The position numbers and the translations under genes are program-made. The notes below the pieces were generated by a model. That model was not told the DNA's origin. It searched no databases and saw only the letters and a list, made by a program, of their open reading frames with translations. From Amaurobius ferox (taxonomy: Eukaryota > Arthropoda > Arachnida > Araneae > Amaurobiidae), in assembly GCA_951213105.1 (NCBI GenBank), contig OX578146.1, positions 54,831,069 through 54,895,068 on the forward strand: a stretch of DNA of 64,000 nucleotides. Direction: 5' to 3'. Of the stretch, positions 47,344 to 59,652 are shown piece by piece. How positions within the stretch are numbered: the first letter of the stretch is position 1; every line of letters begins with the position of its first letter.

Positions 47344-50040
47344 TCTGAAGAAAACAGGGGCTTCAATAAAATGGGGACGTAGACATTAGCTTTCATAGAA
47401 ATAAATGGAAGTCCCCAATGTTTAATTTGCCACTTGCGATTTCTAAATATTAACTCAAGTAATATTGAACGACATTTTCGCGGAAAACATTTAGATATTA
47501 GTGGGAAGCATCCTGATGGTGATAACAGAAGAAAGCTGTTGAAGAATTACAAAAGAAAACACAACTTCAGTAACGAAGTTTGCCATCATGGACGAAATCT
47601 TAGTGAAATACCACTGAAGCAATTTTTTTATTATCCCTGAAAATAGCAAAAGAGTGAAAATCTTTTACTGATGGCGAATTTCTAAAAAATTGCATGCACA
47701 ATGTATCTCAAATTCTGTTTAAAGATATGAAAAATAAGAATGATATATGTAAGAAAATAAAAGATTTACTCCTCGCAGCTAGAACTGTAAAGGAACGAAT
47801 CCCAAATATTTCTGAGGAAGTATCATATATGCTAATTATGGTTATTAATTCTGCTGAATTTATACCTACTGCTGTTGATGAATTAACAGATATTTCTAAT
47901 ATAACCCAATGCTGTATTATGGGTAAATATATCACATCTTCCGGTATTCAAGAGGAGCTCCTTGATGTTTGGTTACTTGAAAAACATACTACAGGTAAAA
48001 ATATCTTAGACAACCTCTTAACATTTTTACAGAAAAAAATATCTGATGTGGGCAGCACATCACTTTCCCTGCAGACGCGAATTCATTCTCTCTATATTTC
48101 TTTAAGAACTCATGGAAATGAGTTTAATTGTACAAAATAACACAAAATTCTCATTTTTAATTCAATTTCTGCTTTTATTTGGTAATTGGACATCTTTCCA
48201 AAGGCGGCATAAAAAAAATGCAAAAAATTTCAAATATCTCGAGAACGGTTTGTCCAAGAGTAATAGAGTTTTTCTTATTCATTTCCGCGTCAAAAATTAC
48301 GTTTAAAACATGTATTTAATTGATAGGTTTGAATATACGTAGTATTTTTTTTTAGATATTGACGATTTTTGCGGGCCATTTCGTAAAATAGGGCAGGTTG
48401 TTCTTTTTTGAATCATACCAAAATCTAATCAGCACCAGAGTATCCCACAAGTGATTTATCTACCAAATTTTGTGAAATTTGGTCAATTAGTATTTCAGCT
48501 AGAGTGGATACATGAGAATTTTGCAGGCTATTTCGCAAAAAAAAATTTCGTGTTCTTTTTTTTCGCATTGTACAAAAAACTAATCAGCACCAGGGTCATG
48601 CCCAAGAGTTTTACCTACCAAATTTCATGAAATTCGGACAATTAGTCTTTGAGTTAGAGTGGATACATACATAGCACAGACGCACAGACAGACACACACA
48701 CAGACGTCATGTTAAAAATGTGTTTTTCGTATTCTAGAGGTCTCGAAACGTCTAGATTCGTCGAAAACTTGAGTTGCGATTTTCGACATGAGTCCAATAC
48801 TTTCCCTATACATTACCATGTATTGCAGGAAAAGTAAATATAAATATTGATAATATGGTATGCTTTGCGACTGACGGAGCGCCTGGCATGATTGCAAAAA
48901 ACAAGGGGCTTGTTAAATTATTTTCCACTCATATTTCTCATGAAATTAGTTCATTTCATTGTATTTTGCATCAAGAAACTTTAGTTGCAAAATATTTCAG
49001 TTATTACCGCAGCTGAAAAAAGTGATGGACGTTGTTGTACCAATGATTAATTTCATCCTAGCTAAAGCGTTGAATCACAGACTTTTTGATGCATGTTAGA
49101 ATAAGTAGGTAGTCAATATACAGATTTGGTTTCATTTACGTCTGTAAGATGACTATCAAGGGGAAAAGCATTAAAACGTTTTTTCAGGTATTTGAAAGAA
49201 GTAATAACTTTCTTAACGTCTAAAAATTACATACAACACTCAGGACATTTACAACTTCTCTCCAATCCCGAATGGGTTGAAAATTTTTGTGTTTTGGTTG
49301 ATATGATCGTATGACCGAACATTTTAATACGTTGAATCTGAAGTTACAAGGAAAAGGAAATACAGCTTTATAATTATTAGAAGAAGTCATTACATTTGAG
49401 CAGAAATTAAGAGTTGTTTTGAAAGACATTACCAAAGATGAATTTGTGTTTTTTGAAAACCTAAGAAATTATAGGTTGAGTTTAAATTAAGAAAAAACTG
49501 TTTGCAAAATATTTGATGAAATTATGAATTTTATTTTAGTTTAATTTTTAAGCAGATTTCAGGATTATAGAAAAGATCAGGAGGTGATGAAATTTATATT
49601 ACATCCGCTGAAGTGTGATTTGAAATTAATAGACTTCAAAACTTTTCCTGGAATATCAATTGCAGATTTACAAATGGAGATTCTGGAAATTCAGAATAAA
49701 AGTATCTGGGTCTAAAAGTTTCAGGAAATGGTAGCACAGGTTGAAAATAATGAGACAACTATGGAGAAAACACCACAGGACATTATAATTAAATGCTGGA
49801 ACTCATTTTCAACTAATTATTCAAATATCAGGAGATAAGGTTTTGAGATTTTGACCTTATTTGGGTCCACATATAATTGTGAACAATTTTTCTCTACGAT
49901 GAACTACATTAAAAGCAACATAGAAGCAGACTAAAGGATGCAAGTTCGAAAGCAAAGATCCTTCTAAAATGCACGAAGTACACTGTAAATTTGACTAAAC
50001 TGGCAGAGAAAATCCAAGTCCAAAAATCGCATTGAATGTG
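47344..50040 (+). pseudogene. hAT transposase pseudogene (BED finger, catalytic core, dimerisation end)
   Basis: Read with several stops and shifts, the order is: ENRGFNKMG, then a BED-type finger (PQCLICHLRF...NIERHFRGKH); then TDGEFLKNC-like sequence, ARTVKERIPNISEEV, DELTDISNITQCCIMGKYI and EELLDVWLLEKHTTGKNI. A family A insertion (48042-48836) follows, then NMVCFATDGAPGMIAKNKGL, SSFHCILHQETLVAKY, weaker blocks (MINFILAKALNHRLF, LKLQGKGNTAL) and the C-terminal dimerisation motif LFGSTYNCEQFFSTMNYIKS near 49857-49920. This layout matches ZBED5/GTF2IRD2-like hAT proteins. It is inactive. Confidence 0.8.
48042..48836 (+). mobile_element. Family A repeat, copy 4, inside the hAT pseudogene
   Basis: TCTGATGTGGGCAGCACATC and CTTTCCCTGCAG at the 5' end, two parallel sub-blocks, CAGACACACACA repeats and CATGTATTGCAGGAAAAGT at the 3' end. 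It separates FLQKK from NINIDN of the transposase. Confidence 0.75.
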
Positions 50041-50295
50041 AACTGAATATTGAAATAAATAATTGTAAAATTATTTTTGTAATACTTTGTTGTATTTATA
50101 TTTACATGAATAAAATAAAAATTTACAAAAACAAAATGCCGTTTTATTTATTGTACACATAAAAAACAATAACTATGATAAATAAACATGAGAATTTTTT
50201 TAAACTTGCATCTGTATAATATGTGTTTGTAAATGCTGAAATAATTAAAAAATAAATCGAATTAAAATATCGGTTCCCTAAATTTCATTTTTTAT

Positions 50296-50508
50296 ACGTT
50301 TTCTGTTGAAATGGCTCTTCGTTTCCCTGGCTTATACATTAGCCAGCATTATGAACGATTTAGCCGACACATGACTTTGCCCCGTCGCACCAGTATGGGC
50401 ACATTCCTCCCAACAACACAACAGGCGGGGTTTGAACCCACAACCCGGCAATCGAGTGAGCACGAGGAAACGCTTCCCTTGACCACTCAATCACCGTGCC
50501 GGCCCGCT
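50296..50508 (-). mobile_element. Second type of tRNA-derived SINE
   Basis: On the minus strand GGGCCGGCACGGTGATTGAG then TGGTCAAGGGAAGCG resembles a box A region and GTGGGTTCAAACCCC resembles a box B. The body (TGTTGTGTTGTTGGGAGGAA) differs from the other SINEs in the window. Confidence 0.65.
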
Positions 50509-52260
50509 TAGTTTCTTACTTTATCAAAAATGAATTGCGTAGGCAAATCCAAATCGTCGAACGCAAGGAAGTTTAAATATATTTAAACTTCCTTGGTTGA
50601 CTGTGCATATGTTTGTTGCCATTCGGCAAACGGTTATAAAGAAGAATAAATTACTAACACTCGAAATTGTGTTATTTGATTACCTTGTATTGCTGGTAAA
50701 GTAATAAACGTGGATAATATATCTGCGAATCTGCTTGCTTAATGAATTTGAGAGTCAATATTTGATTTGCGCAACAGCTAATTAAACTAAACTGTGAATT
50801 TCAAATTGAGTTGATCCCCTGCCGGACCTCAAATTAACCCCCACGATGAACACAATTCAAAACGGGGTCAGATATTTTTATAAGAATAGGATGGATAGCA
50901 TAATATAAAGTCGAACTGCATTTTTTATATTGAGTTGTTCGCCTTTGGAACTCCCAAAATAAACCTCTATGATACACATGGTTTCAATCAAATCGAATCA
51001 TTTTTACAGCAATAAGACGTCTTGTATAAAGTAAAATTAAAATCCAGCTGCTGATTTCACCTTGAGTTGGTCAATATTCGAGAATCCACAAATTAAACAT
51101 GACGAACAAAAGTTGAATCAAAACCGATTACGTTTACAGCTTTTATGTTAAAAAATTCAATCCGCGTAGCAGGTTTACAATACAAATCGTCTTCCATTAT
51201 TTCTCATTTAAAATCATTTTTAATAAGAAACTCGCGTTCGTATTTATAGTAAATCCTATTTTTTTATTAAATGTGACTTTGTAGGCCAAGAATTAGCTTT
51301 ATATTATTACACGCAAATAAGAACCTTTAATTTTGGGTGTTTGAGACGGTTTTCTTGCAAATATGTTATTGCAATTCAAAGTCTAGTAATGTGTTTAAAT
51401 TTTCGAATGTTTTGTGCATATACCAAGACCATCGTTCCATTAAAAACGGGACTTTCTAAATTAAAAATTGGATTTTTAAATGCCCATCCACCCGAATGTT
51501 ACCACTATCGAAAGAGTTTTGTAGAAGTTCTTCTATTTCGTTGGATTTGTTTTTATCTGTCTGTTCACTCCATTGCTTCGATTAACAAAAGAGTCGTTAA
51601 TCCAAGCCCTTCATCCTAAAATATTTGCCTATTTCTCAGAATGTATTTTCCCCACAATTCCCCGCAAATCCTCAAGAACGGCATAAAAAAAAGGATGAGA
51701 GGGAAAAATCAATATTGACATGATAAGATATGTTTAACATATTCATTTGCTTTGATTTCTTACGGCTTGTCTAAACAGAGACAGATAAAATGTTTATTTG
51801 CGGAAATCTTGCGTTTGTCTGTAAATAATTCTATTTGCATTTTCATAGTGAATTGATCAGAAAACTCAAGCTAATCTATAAGATAAATATATCTGACATT
51901 TAACAGCACATGTTTATCTCACAGATTTTATTTGATAGAAATTACATGTTACTGTATTTCACGAAATGTGAGAACTAAAATGTTTTCGGTCTTCAGAAAT
52001 TTTGACATGTTTTGATCGTATTATTTTTTAGATAGTACCGATTAAATAGCAGCAATCATTATTAAAATTGACGCAATCTGCTGATAATCGCAGTATTCAT
52101 CAGTACTCAATATCAGTTGTCTCCAAAGTGGCGTATGCGTACTTCATGGTGTACGCAAGTACGATACGTGAGAGTACTGCATAAAATGTAACATTTTCTT
52201 TTTGTATTTTATTTCCAAGACAAGATATATAGAAAATATGTATAGAAAAAATAATAAAAA
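50509..52260. other. Unassigned sequence with a diverged D-like unit
   Basis: From about 51500 to 51760 the order of motifs (CACTCCATTG.TTCGATTAA, AAGCCCTTC, TGACATGATAAGATATGTTT) echoes repeat D of 55-64 kb. No gene recognised. Confidence 0.4.
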
Positions 52261-53554
52261 CAAGAAAGATCAATCATGCATAAGGCATTCATTGATTATA
52301 AAACACTTTCCAACTTCGATGCAATTTTATATAAACATCTCTAAAATGCAATACATTTCTCGGTAATATTTTAAAAATTATCGCAATACCACATTAATGT
52401 ATTATGTTTGAAAACTTAAAACTTCATCGAAAAAAATGAACTTGATTCAAATGGCGGTATTAAAATATAAATTACCTGGTTTAAACAGCTCTAAAATGCG
52501 ATACATTCCTCGGCAATATTTTTAAAATTATCAGAATACTACAATAATTTAGTATATTTGAAATCTCCATCAAAAACAAATGAACTTTATTCAAATGACG
52601 TCATCGAAATATAATCGACTCTATATAAAACAGTAATTCATTCATAAACATTTTTCCATTCCTTTCATTCATCACAATACTATAATAATTTATTTTATTT
52701 AAAAAATTAAAGCCATGGAGATACAAGTAATTTAACTGTATGCTTAAAACTTCATGGAAAAACTCCTCTGGTTCTCTATGTAAAATCAATGAATGTTTCA
52801 ATCATATATGCTATATTGCAGACTCCATGAACTAAATAATTTTGCGTTAAAGAAATGCAGCAATTCTTACACAACTCATTCTACATCTTTTGGTGTTTAC
52901 ATTCTCCATAAGTGAAAATTAGGCTTCGTTGTAGAAATAATCAAAATTTGGTGATCATTCAAATTCAAATATAGTGTAATCGCGTTGTTGCAGTATGTAG
53001 CTGTAGATGCACAGTATGTAGTTGCACAGAATTTAAGCAAAAATAAAGCGGTTTTAGGACGGATAAAACACCAAATATGAATTAAAGAGAACTTTAAAAA
53101 TCACGATTTTGACACAAGATGGATGTCATATTTCATTTTGAAATGGGTCACGTGATCTCTTCATATAAAGGTTGTTATTATTATTTAAATTTTTATTTAA
53201 AAAACTATTGAATATATTTTGCTGAAACTTCTTTTATATATTTTTGGGATAATATGAATATTTCCTAAAACTTTCGAAGCAATTTGTGAATTTTAAATTC
53301 GCTTCAAAATGTTTGAAAAATTAGGTCCCATAGGGTTCAATGTATTGCATTTTTTCAACCCAAGTTCAATCCAAAACTAATTGGATGATATTGTTCATTT
53401 ATATTATCATAGGTTCCACAGACCGTCTGAACAACATACTAAAATTTCATTTTGATAAAGTCATTTTACGGCAGTTATCATGCTAACGGACAGACAGACA
53501 GACAGAATGAATGAACAAAATCATAAACACGTTTCAATCATGTTGTAAAGTGTT
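52261..53554 (+). mobile_element. Family C repeat, copy 3
   Basis: 5' end AAGATCAATCATGC...GCATTC...ATAAAACACTTTCC, the doubled internal segment (52320-52620), ACGGACAGACAGACAGACAG and the 3' stem-loop CACGTTTCAATCATGTTGTA...AAGTGTT. Closely parallel to copy 2 without the SINE. Confidence 0.65.
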
Positions 53555-53794
53555 AAAAAACGATCTGATACGGGCAGTATATGACGTTTCTTACAAACAT
53601 AAACCAATTTTCTCTTTCTTTCACAATCCATATCGTTTAATTACACATAACAGCATTTATAATGATTTGAATTTACACAGCATTTATAATTATTTGAATT
53701 ACACTTTTACATAAAGAATAATACATATTAGTTTGTATTTTTAAATAACACGATCATAAAGACAATATATTACGATGATATAAATATCACTTTA
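53555..53794. repeat. A-type 5'-end remnant and spacer
   Basis: CGATCTGATACGGGCAGTAT followed by ATGACGTTTCTTACAAACATA is a decayed family A-type 5' end. It abuts the 3' end of the family C copy. The rest is AT-rich. Confidence 0.45.
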
Positions 53795-54085
53795 ATATAA
53801 CGTCAGTTTTTGTTTCTTCTTCGGCCAGACCATCTGACCTACATGAATGTGTGAGGCATTCCTTTGGACGGTTGGAACAGTACCACACAATTTAGAACGG
53901 AACGCAGTGCCCATAGACATCCACAGGGACTGTACACACCTTCCTCTACCAACATCTCGGAAGGACTTACGGATCTACATATTTAACGTGCCCGCACTCC
54001 TCGAGTATACATATACATTTTGGGCAGAGCCGAGTGTAATCCCCTCGCGCTAATCACTGGGTTGTCCAACCCCTCATATAACGCC
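53795..54085 (-). mobile_element. tRNA-headed SINE, copy 3, decayed
   Basis: On the minus strand the body (GTCCTTCCGAGATG, CAGTCCCTGTGGATG, GGTCAGATGGTC) matches the other SINE copies, and the head is degraded. ATATAACGTC and ATATAACGCC at the two ends are probable target duplications. Confidence 0.65.
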
Positions 54086-54232
54086 CGTTTAGACCACAAA
54101 ACATCCTTGCACTATTCTAATACTGAGCCTTCGTATTAGGGAAAAACCGTTTCTGTACCTACTATAGGAATACGCTCGTAATAGGAAATTGGTCTTAGAG
54201 TCCATCCTGTCTGTGGGAAAGTTTGAAAAAGA

Positions 54233-55138
54233 CAACTTAAAGTTGAACTTTTAACTATAAAATTCTTTTAGGGATTTGTTATTTGAATATTAAGTTCATT
54301 AAGATGACATGGCCGTTATTCTCATATAGTGGAATTATATTAATGTACATTGCTATGTTGTGCCGCTATAAACCCTCCAATTATTTTATCTTTCGTGCGA
54401 GCCCTGTAAAGCAATAATTAATTATTACAATGTTAAATTGATCACACCATTTAAACTTAAACAATACCATTTATTAACAACATCAATTTTCATTAATTAT
54501 TTTAGCGGAGGGGACATATGCGACCAGAATTATAAAAATTACTATCGTGTCTAGGACCTGTGATAATAGTTGAGCACATACCTTCCAATTAGTCTTGGGC
54601 TTTATCATATCTCAACGGCTTGCATCAGTCGTAGTACTTCCATAACTCTTGGGTATGTGGCTCCTCCTCGTACTCTGAATGCACTCGCACATTGATCTAC
54701 CTCCATTAATTTGGAACCTCTACGGGACACTCTACAAATCTGTTGGTTTTTTCAGTCTTCTCTACTCGTGCTCTTAAGTCAAAATCGTGATAGTTTTTCT
54801 GGCATGCTTCTAAGTCAAAATTCCACCATTGTCTCTTCTCTGATTCTCGGGTCACAGGCTGTGGTTCCCTCTGTAGGGGGGGGGGGTAGCTCCGTCTTTA
54901 CTTCTTTTTGGCGCTTATGTGTTCTTCTTTACCCAATGGCATCATTCCACATTTAGCAAGGCCCAGCTCAGCCCTTCTGGTATGGCACCCCTAAATTTAT
55001 AGTCTTTTGACCTTTTGGTTCACGTCGTCATAAACCTTGGTGCCAGCCGGACTACAAGCTTTGTTTGCCGTTTCGACGACTATAAATTCCACACATAAAA
55101 TTGTCTCATCAAATGTGAGAACAATTTCTGGTCTCACA
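54233..55138 (-). repeat. Repeat E, copy 2 (LTR-like)
   Basis: See 43799-44810. The minus-strand end is TGTGAGACCAGAAATTGT then TCTCACA, again a terminal hairpin. The two copies differ by indels and many substitutions. Confidence 0.5.
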
Positions 55139-55525
55139 CTGTCGGCCGTTATTTTATTTATTTACTTATTTATTTTGTTAAGAACAGGAAATACAAGGTA
55201 ATTCAAAGCAAATTCTTATATGAAACAGTGATGCATATGATATCATAATGTAAACGATAAAAAGCATCAGGAATCAAACAGATGTAAAATATTATACTTT
55301 ACTGTAAAAAAAAGTGGTATTGATAGAACATGAGTTCATGCATTATCTTGTTATAAAGATTCTAGAATCTTGCAAACTAATGCAAAGTTACCATTTTTTA
55401 TTTTCAATGATATGCATTTTCTAACCATATACACTATTCAATATAATATGGATTTATGGTATTTTACTTAATTGTAAATTCCATCTAACACAGAAAATCA
55501 ATTTTGGTCTACAATAAAAAAAAAA

Positions 55526-56194
55526 TTCGATGTGGGCAGCACATGACTTTCCCTGCAGACTCAAATTCATTTTTTCTTTATTTCTTTAAGAACTCATTAA
55601 ATTGAGTTTTTTTCATTAAACTCATTTAATTGCACAAAATGACACTAAATTTGCATTTTGAATTCAATTTCTGCTTTTATTTGGTATTTGGTAATTTTTC
55701 CAAAGGTGGCATAAAAAAAAATGCGAAAAATCTCATATCTCGAGAACGGTTAGTCCTAGAGTAATAGAGTTGTTCTTATTCTTTTCTTCGTCAAAAATTA
55801 CGTAGAAAATAAGCATTTAATTGATACATTTGAACATACGTAGTCTTTTTTTAGATATTGGCGATTTTTGAGGGCCATTTCGTAAAAAAAACATGTTATT
55901 CTTTTCCGAATCGTACTAAAATCTAATCAGCACCAGAGTATCCCGCACATGATTAATTTACCAAATTTTGTGAAATTTTGTGAATTTTTATTTGAGCGAG
56001 AGTGAATACATGATATTTTTGCGGGCCATTTCTCAAAAAAAGGCGGGTTCTTTTTTTCCGAATTGTACCGCTAAAAATAGTTTTTTCGTATTCTAAAGGT
56101 TTCAAAACGTGTAGATCGTCGAAAACTCGAGTTGCGATTTTCGGCATGATTCCAATACTTTCCCTTTACATTACTATGCATTGGAGGGAAAGTA
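55526..56194 (+). mobile_element. Family A repeat, copy 5, internally deleted
   Basis: 5' TTCGATGTGGGCAGCACATG. The CAGA microsatellite zone and adjacent sequence are missing (the body jumps from TTTTTTTCCGAATTGTACC to GCTAAAAATAG near 56070). 3' end ATGCATTGGAGGGAAAGTA. Confidence 0.7.
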
Positions 56195-56797
56195 GAAATC
56201 ATAGGATTGGTAAGTACAAAATGAAAAAAAAATTAACCCTTTCCGCAGACTGCTCTCTTTATGTCTTCCTATTTCATTGGTTTTCCGTTTTTATAGTTCT
56301 GTACACGCCATTGGATCGATTAAGCGGATTGTCTTTCATCGAAGCCCTTTACACTAAAAGATTTCCCGTATTTTGACAGAGAATATTTCACGCACGTTTC
56401 TACAAGAATACTAAAAGAAAGGCGCAAAATGGAAAATCCAATGTTAACTTAATGACATATGTTTAACTTACTCATTTGTTCTGATTTTCTTACATAGTTT
56501 TCTTTAAGAGGAAAGGGAAATATTTATTGACTATTGTCAATTGATCTGACAGTTTAATGCAAAATATTATGCTTTACTGTGAAAAGGTTGCAATTGATGT
56601 GGAATAAAGTTCATGCATTATCATGTTATAAACATACTGGAATTTCCTACATTAATGCAATGTGGATTATTTTATTTTCAATTATATGCATTTTCTAACC
56701 ATGTACACTAGTCAAAATTATATGAATTTATTGTGATTTTAATAATTGCAAATTTCACATAACTCTGAAATTCATTTCTCGTCTACAATAAAAAAAA

Positions 56798-58688
56798 TCT
56801 GATGTGGGCAACACATGACTTTCCTTATATAATGAAATGAATGTACTACTTTTACAGTTAAAAAAATCTGATGTGGACAACACATGATTTTCCTTATATA
56901 ACGTAATGAATTTACCACTTTTACAGTAAAATAAATAGGTTTTTCTTATAGTAGATACTAATATTCTTTCCAAGATATTGAATTTTCGACAAATAGTCGT
57001 CATTTCATTGATTTAGCGTCATTTTTATCCATTTGGCGAGATTTTCGTTAATTTGTCAACATTTCAAAAAGTCGCCAAGTTGGCGACATTCCGCCAAAAT
57101 TCGTCGCCAAAATCTCGCCAAGCATAATGGACAAATAAATAAGTTATTCTTACAGCAGATAAATGAATATTGGCGATCAAATACAAAAGTATTACTCAAA
57201 GTATCTTTTTTCATGAATGGAACGAGCTAGATCCACGAGAATGATGTCATCCAATATATCGCATGGTATTACTGAAAAGTGAACATGTCTCTCAAGAGGA
57301 AATATTTTTTTTTATTTTATATGACTTTCTGATAATTTTTTTGAAAAATGTGCAATATCTCGAGAACGGTTCATGTTAGCGTTCTAAAATTTATGTCAAT
57401 CGTTTTCTAATGAAAAATTACATAAGAAATGTCTATATGCGTAACTTTATTAGTGGTTTTGATTTTTTGACTATTTTTTCCAAATTTCATTTGAAAATTT
57501 AGGGGTGTTCTTAACATTCGATTGTGTATAGAAACAATAGGCTTCCAGTGTTTACGGATTGTGATTTTTGTACCAAATTTGGATCGAATCGGTCCATTCG
57601 TTTGTCAGTTATCGTCTTCACAGACTCTCACACACACACACACACATACTTTCACACACACACACACACACCACACAGACATCACTTCAAAAATGTTTGA
57701 TTCGTGATCAGGGATGCTTGAAACGTGCTCTCCCGTCGAAAACTCGATTTCGAATTTTCGACCCCGTCACAATACTTTCCTTATACATTATGTATATAAG
57801 GAAAGTAATAGGATTTTCTTATAGTAGATACTAATATTCTTTCCAAGATATTGAATTTTCGACAATTAGTCGTCATTTTCATTGATTTAGCATCATTTTT
57901 ATCCACTTGGCGAGATTTTCATTAATTTGGCAACATTTCAAAAAAGTCGCCAAGTTGGCGACATTCCGCCAAATTCGTCGCCAAAATCTCGCCAAGAGTT
58001 ATGCACTAAGAAAAAAGTTATTCTTACAGCAGATAAATGACTATTGGCGTTCTAATACAAAAGTATTATTCAAAGTATATTTTTTCATGAATGGAACGAG
58101 CTAGATCCACGAGAATGATGTCACTCAATTTATCGCATGGTATTACATATGAAAAGTGAACATGTTTCTCAATAGGAATTTTTTTTTTTTATGTGACTTT
58201 TTCATAATGTTTTTGAAAAATGTACAATATCTCAAGAACGGTTCATGTTAGCGTTCTAAAATTTATGCCACTCGTTTTCTAATGAAAAATTACATAAGAA
58301 ATGTCTATTTGCGTAACTTTATTAGCGGTTTTGATTTTTTAACGATTTTTTCAAAATTTCATTCGAAAATTTAGGGGGGTTCTGAACATTCGATCACGTA
58401 TAAAAACAATAGGCTTCCAGTGTTTACGGATTGTGATTTTTGTACCAAATTTGGTTCGAATCCGTCAATTCGTTCGTCAGTTATCGTCTCCACAGACTCA
58501 CTAACACACACACACACACACACACATACTTTCACACACACACACATACACACACACAGACATCACTTCAAAAATGTTTGATTCGTGATCAGGGATGCTT
58601 GAAACGTGCTCTCCCGTCGTAAACTTGAATTCGAATTTTCGACCCCGTCACAATGCTTTCCTTATACATTATGCATATTTGGAAAGTA
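56798..58688 (+). mobile_element. Family B repeat interrupted by another family B copy
   Basis: The outer copy has its 5' end at 56798-56866, is interrupted in the A run after TTTTACAGTT, and resumes at 57808 with TAGGATTTTCTTATAGTAGA, ending at 58688. The inner copy fills the gap. Confidence 0.7.
56867..57807 (+). mobile_element. Inner family B repeat
   Basis: TCTGATGTGGACAACACATG to TATATAAGGAAAGTA, with palindrome zone (57040-57125), ATATCTCGAGAACGG, CA tract (57627-57675) and 3' stem-loop. Complete by comparison with copy 1. Confidence 0.75.
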
Positions 58689-58908
58689 ATTATGTGGATT
58701 TATTATATTTTCTATAATTGTAAATTCCACCTAACACTGAAAATCAATTTTGGTCTACAATAAAAAAAATCACATGATTGATAAGTACAGAATGAAAAAA
58801 AATCACCCCTTTCCTCAGACAGCTCTTTCTTCATGTCTTCCCATTCAATTGGTTTTCCGTTTTTAACACTTTACAACAAAGTTGAAAAGTGTTTATGACT
58901 TTGTTCAT

Positions 58909-58946
<38 letters not shown>

Positions 58947-59652
58947 CGTTAGCACGATAACTGCCGTAAAAATGAGTTTATCAAAATGAAATTTTAGTAT
59001 GTTGTTCAGACGGTCTGTAGGACCTATGGGAATATAAATAAATAATATCACCCAATTAGTTTTTTATTGAACCCGGGTTGAAAAAATGAAATACATTGAA
59101 CCCTATGGGACCTAATTTTTCAAACATTTTTTAAGTAAATTTAAAATTCACGAATTGCTTCGAAATTTTTAGGAAATATTCACATTATCCCATAGAATAT
59201 ATAAAAAAAATTCAGTAAAATATGTTAAGTAGTTTTTTAATTAAAAAAATTATTTAATATAGGGAAAAAAACAAATTCAATTAAATTCTGACTTTGGGAT
59301 ATCTTCCAGAAAGAAAAGAGAGAGATATTATATAATAAATATCTCTCCATTTGTTTAAACGTTTAGCATATGGGAGTGGCTTCATATTTTAAAATAAATT
59401 TGGTAGATAACAATTTTTCATTTTTTTTAAATTTTATATAACTCTTCATGATAAATTTAGTTGATGGCATTTTAAATGCACTTTCCTACGTCCTAGAGAG
59501 TTAAAATTTGGTACACAGCTTAAATTTGTTGAACATTTTATTCGACAAAAATTTGATGGATCTTTAAATATAGATCATACATTTTTTTCGAAATGGCCTG
59601 AAAATAATCCCCGTTCACTTCTATAAATCATTGGTGTAATATTGTTAAAAAT

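Larger units (their letters stand above)
46771..50045 (+). mobile_element. hAT-type transposon remnant (ZBED/Charlie-like)
   Basis: CAGGGGTCGG at 46771, followed by GCTGCTCTTTGCTG and GCGGCTCTTAAATG, is typical of the 5' end of hAT elements. The transposase pseudogene follows at 47344. A matching 3' end was not found downstream, so the right boundary is only the end of coding homology. Confidence 0.65.

Noticed and set aside
50045..50850. 3' terminus of the hAT element
   Set aside because: GATCCCCTG at about 50813 is only a partial match to the inverse of CAGGGGTCGG and no 8-bp target duplication fits.
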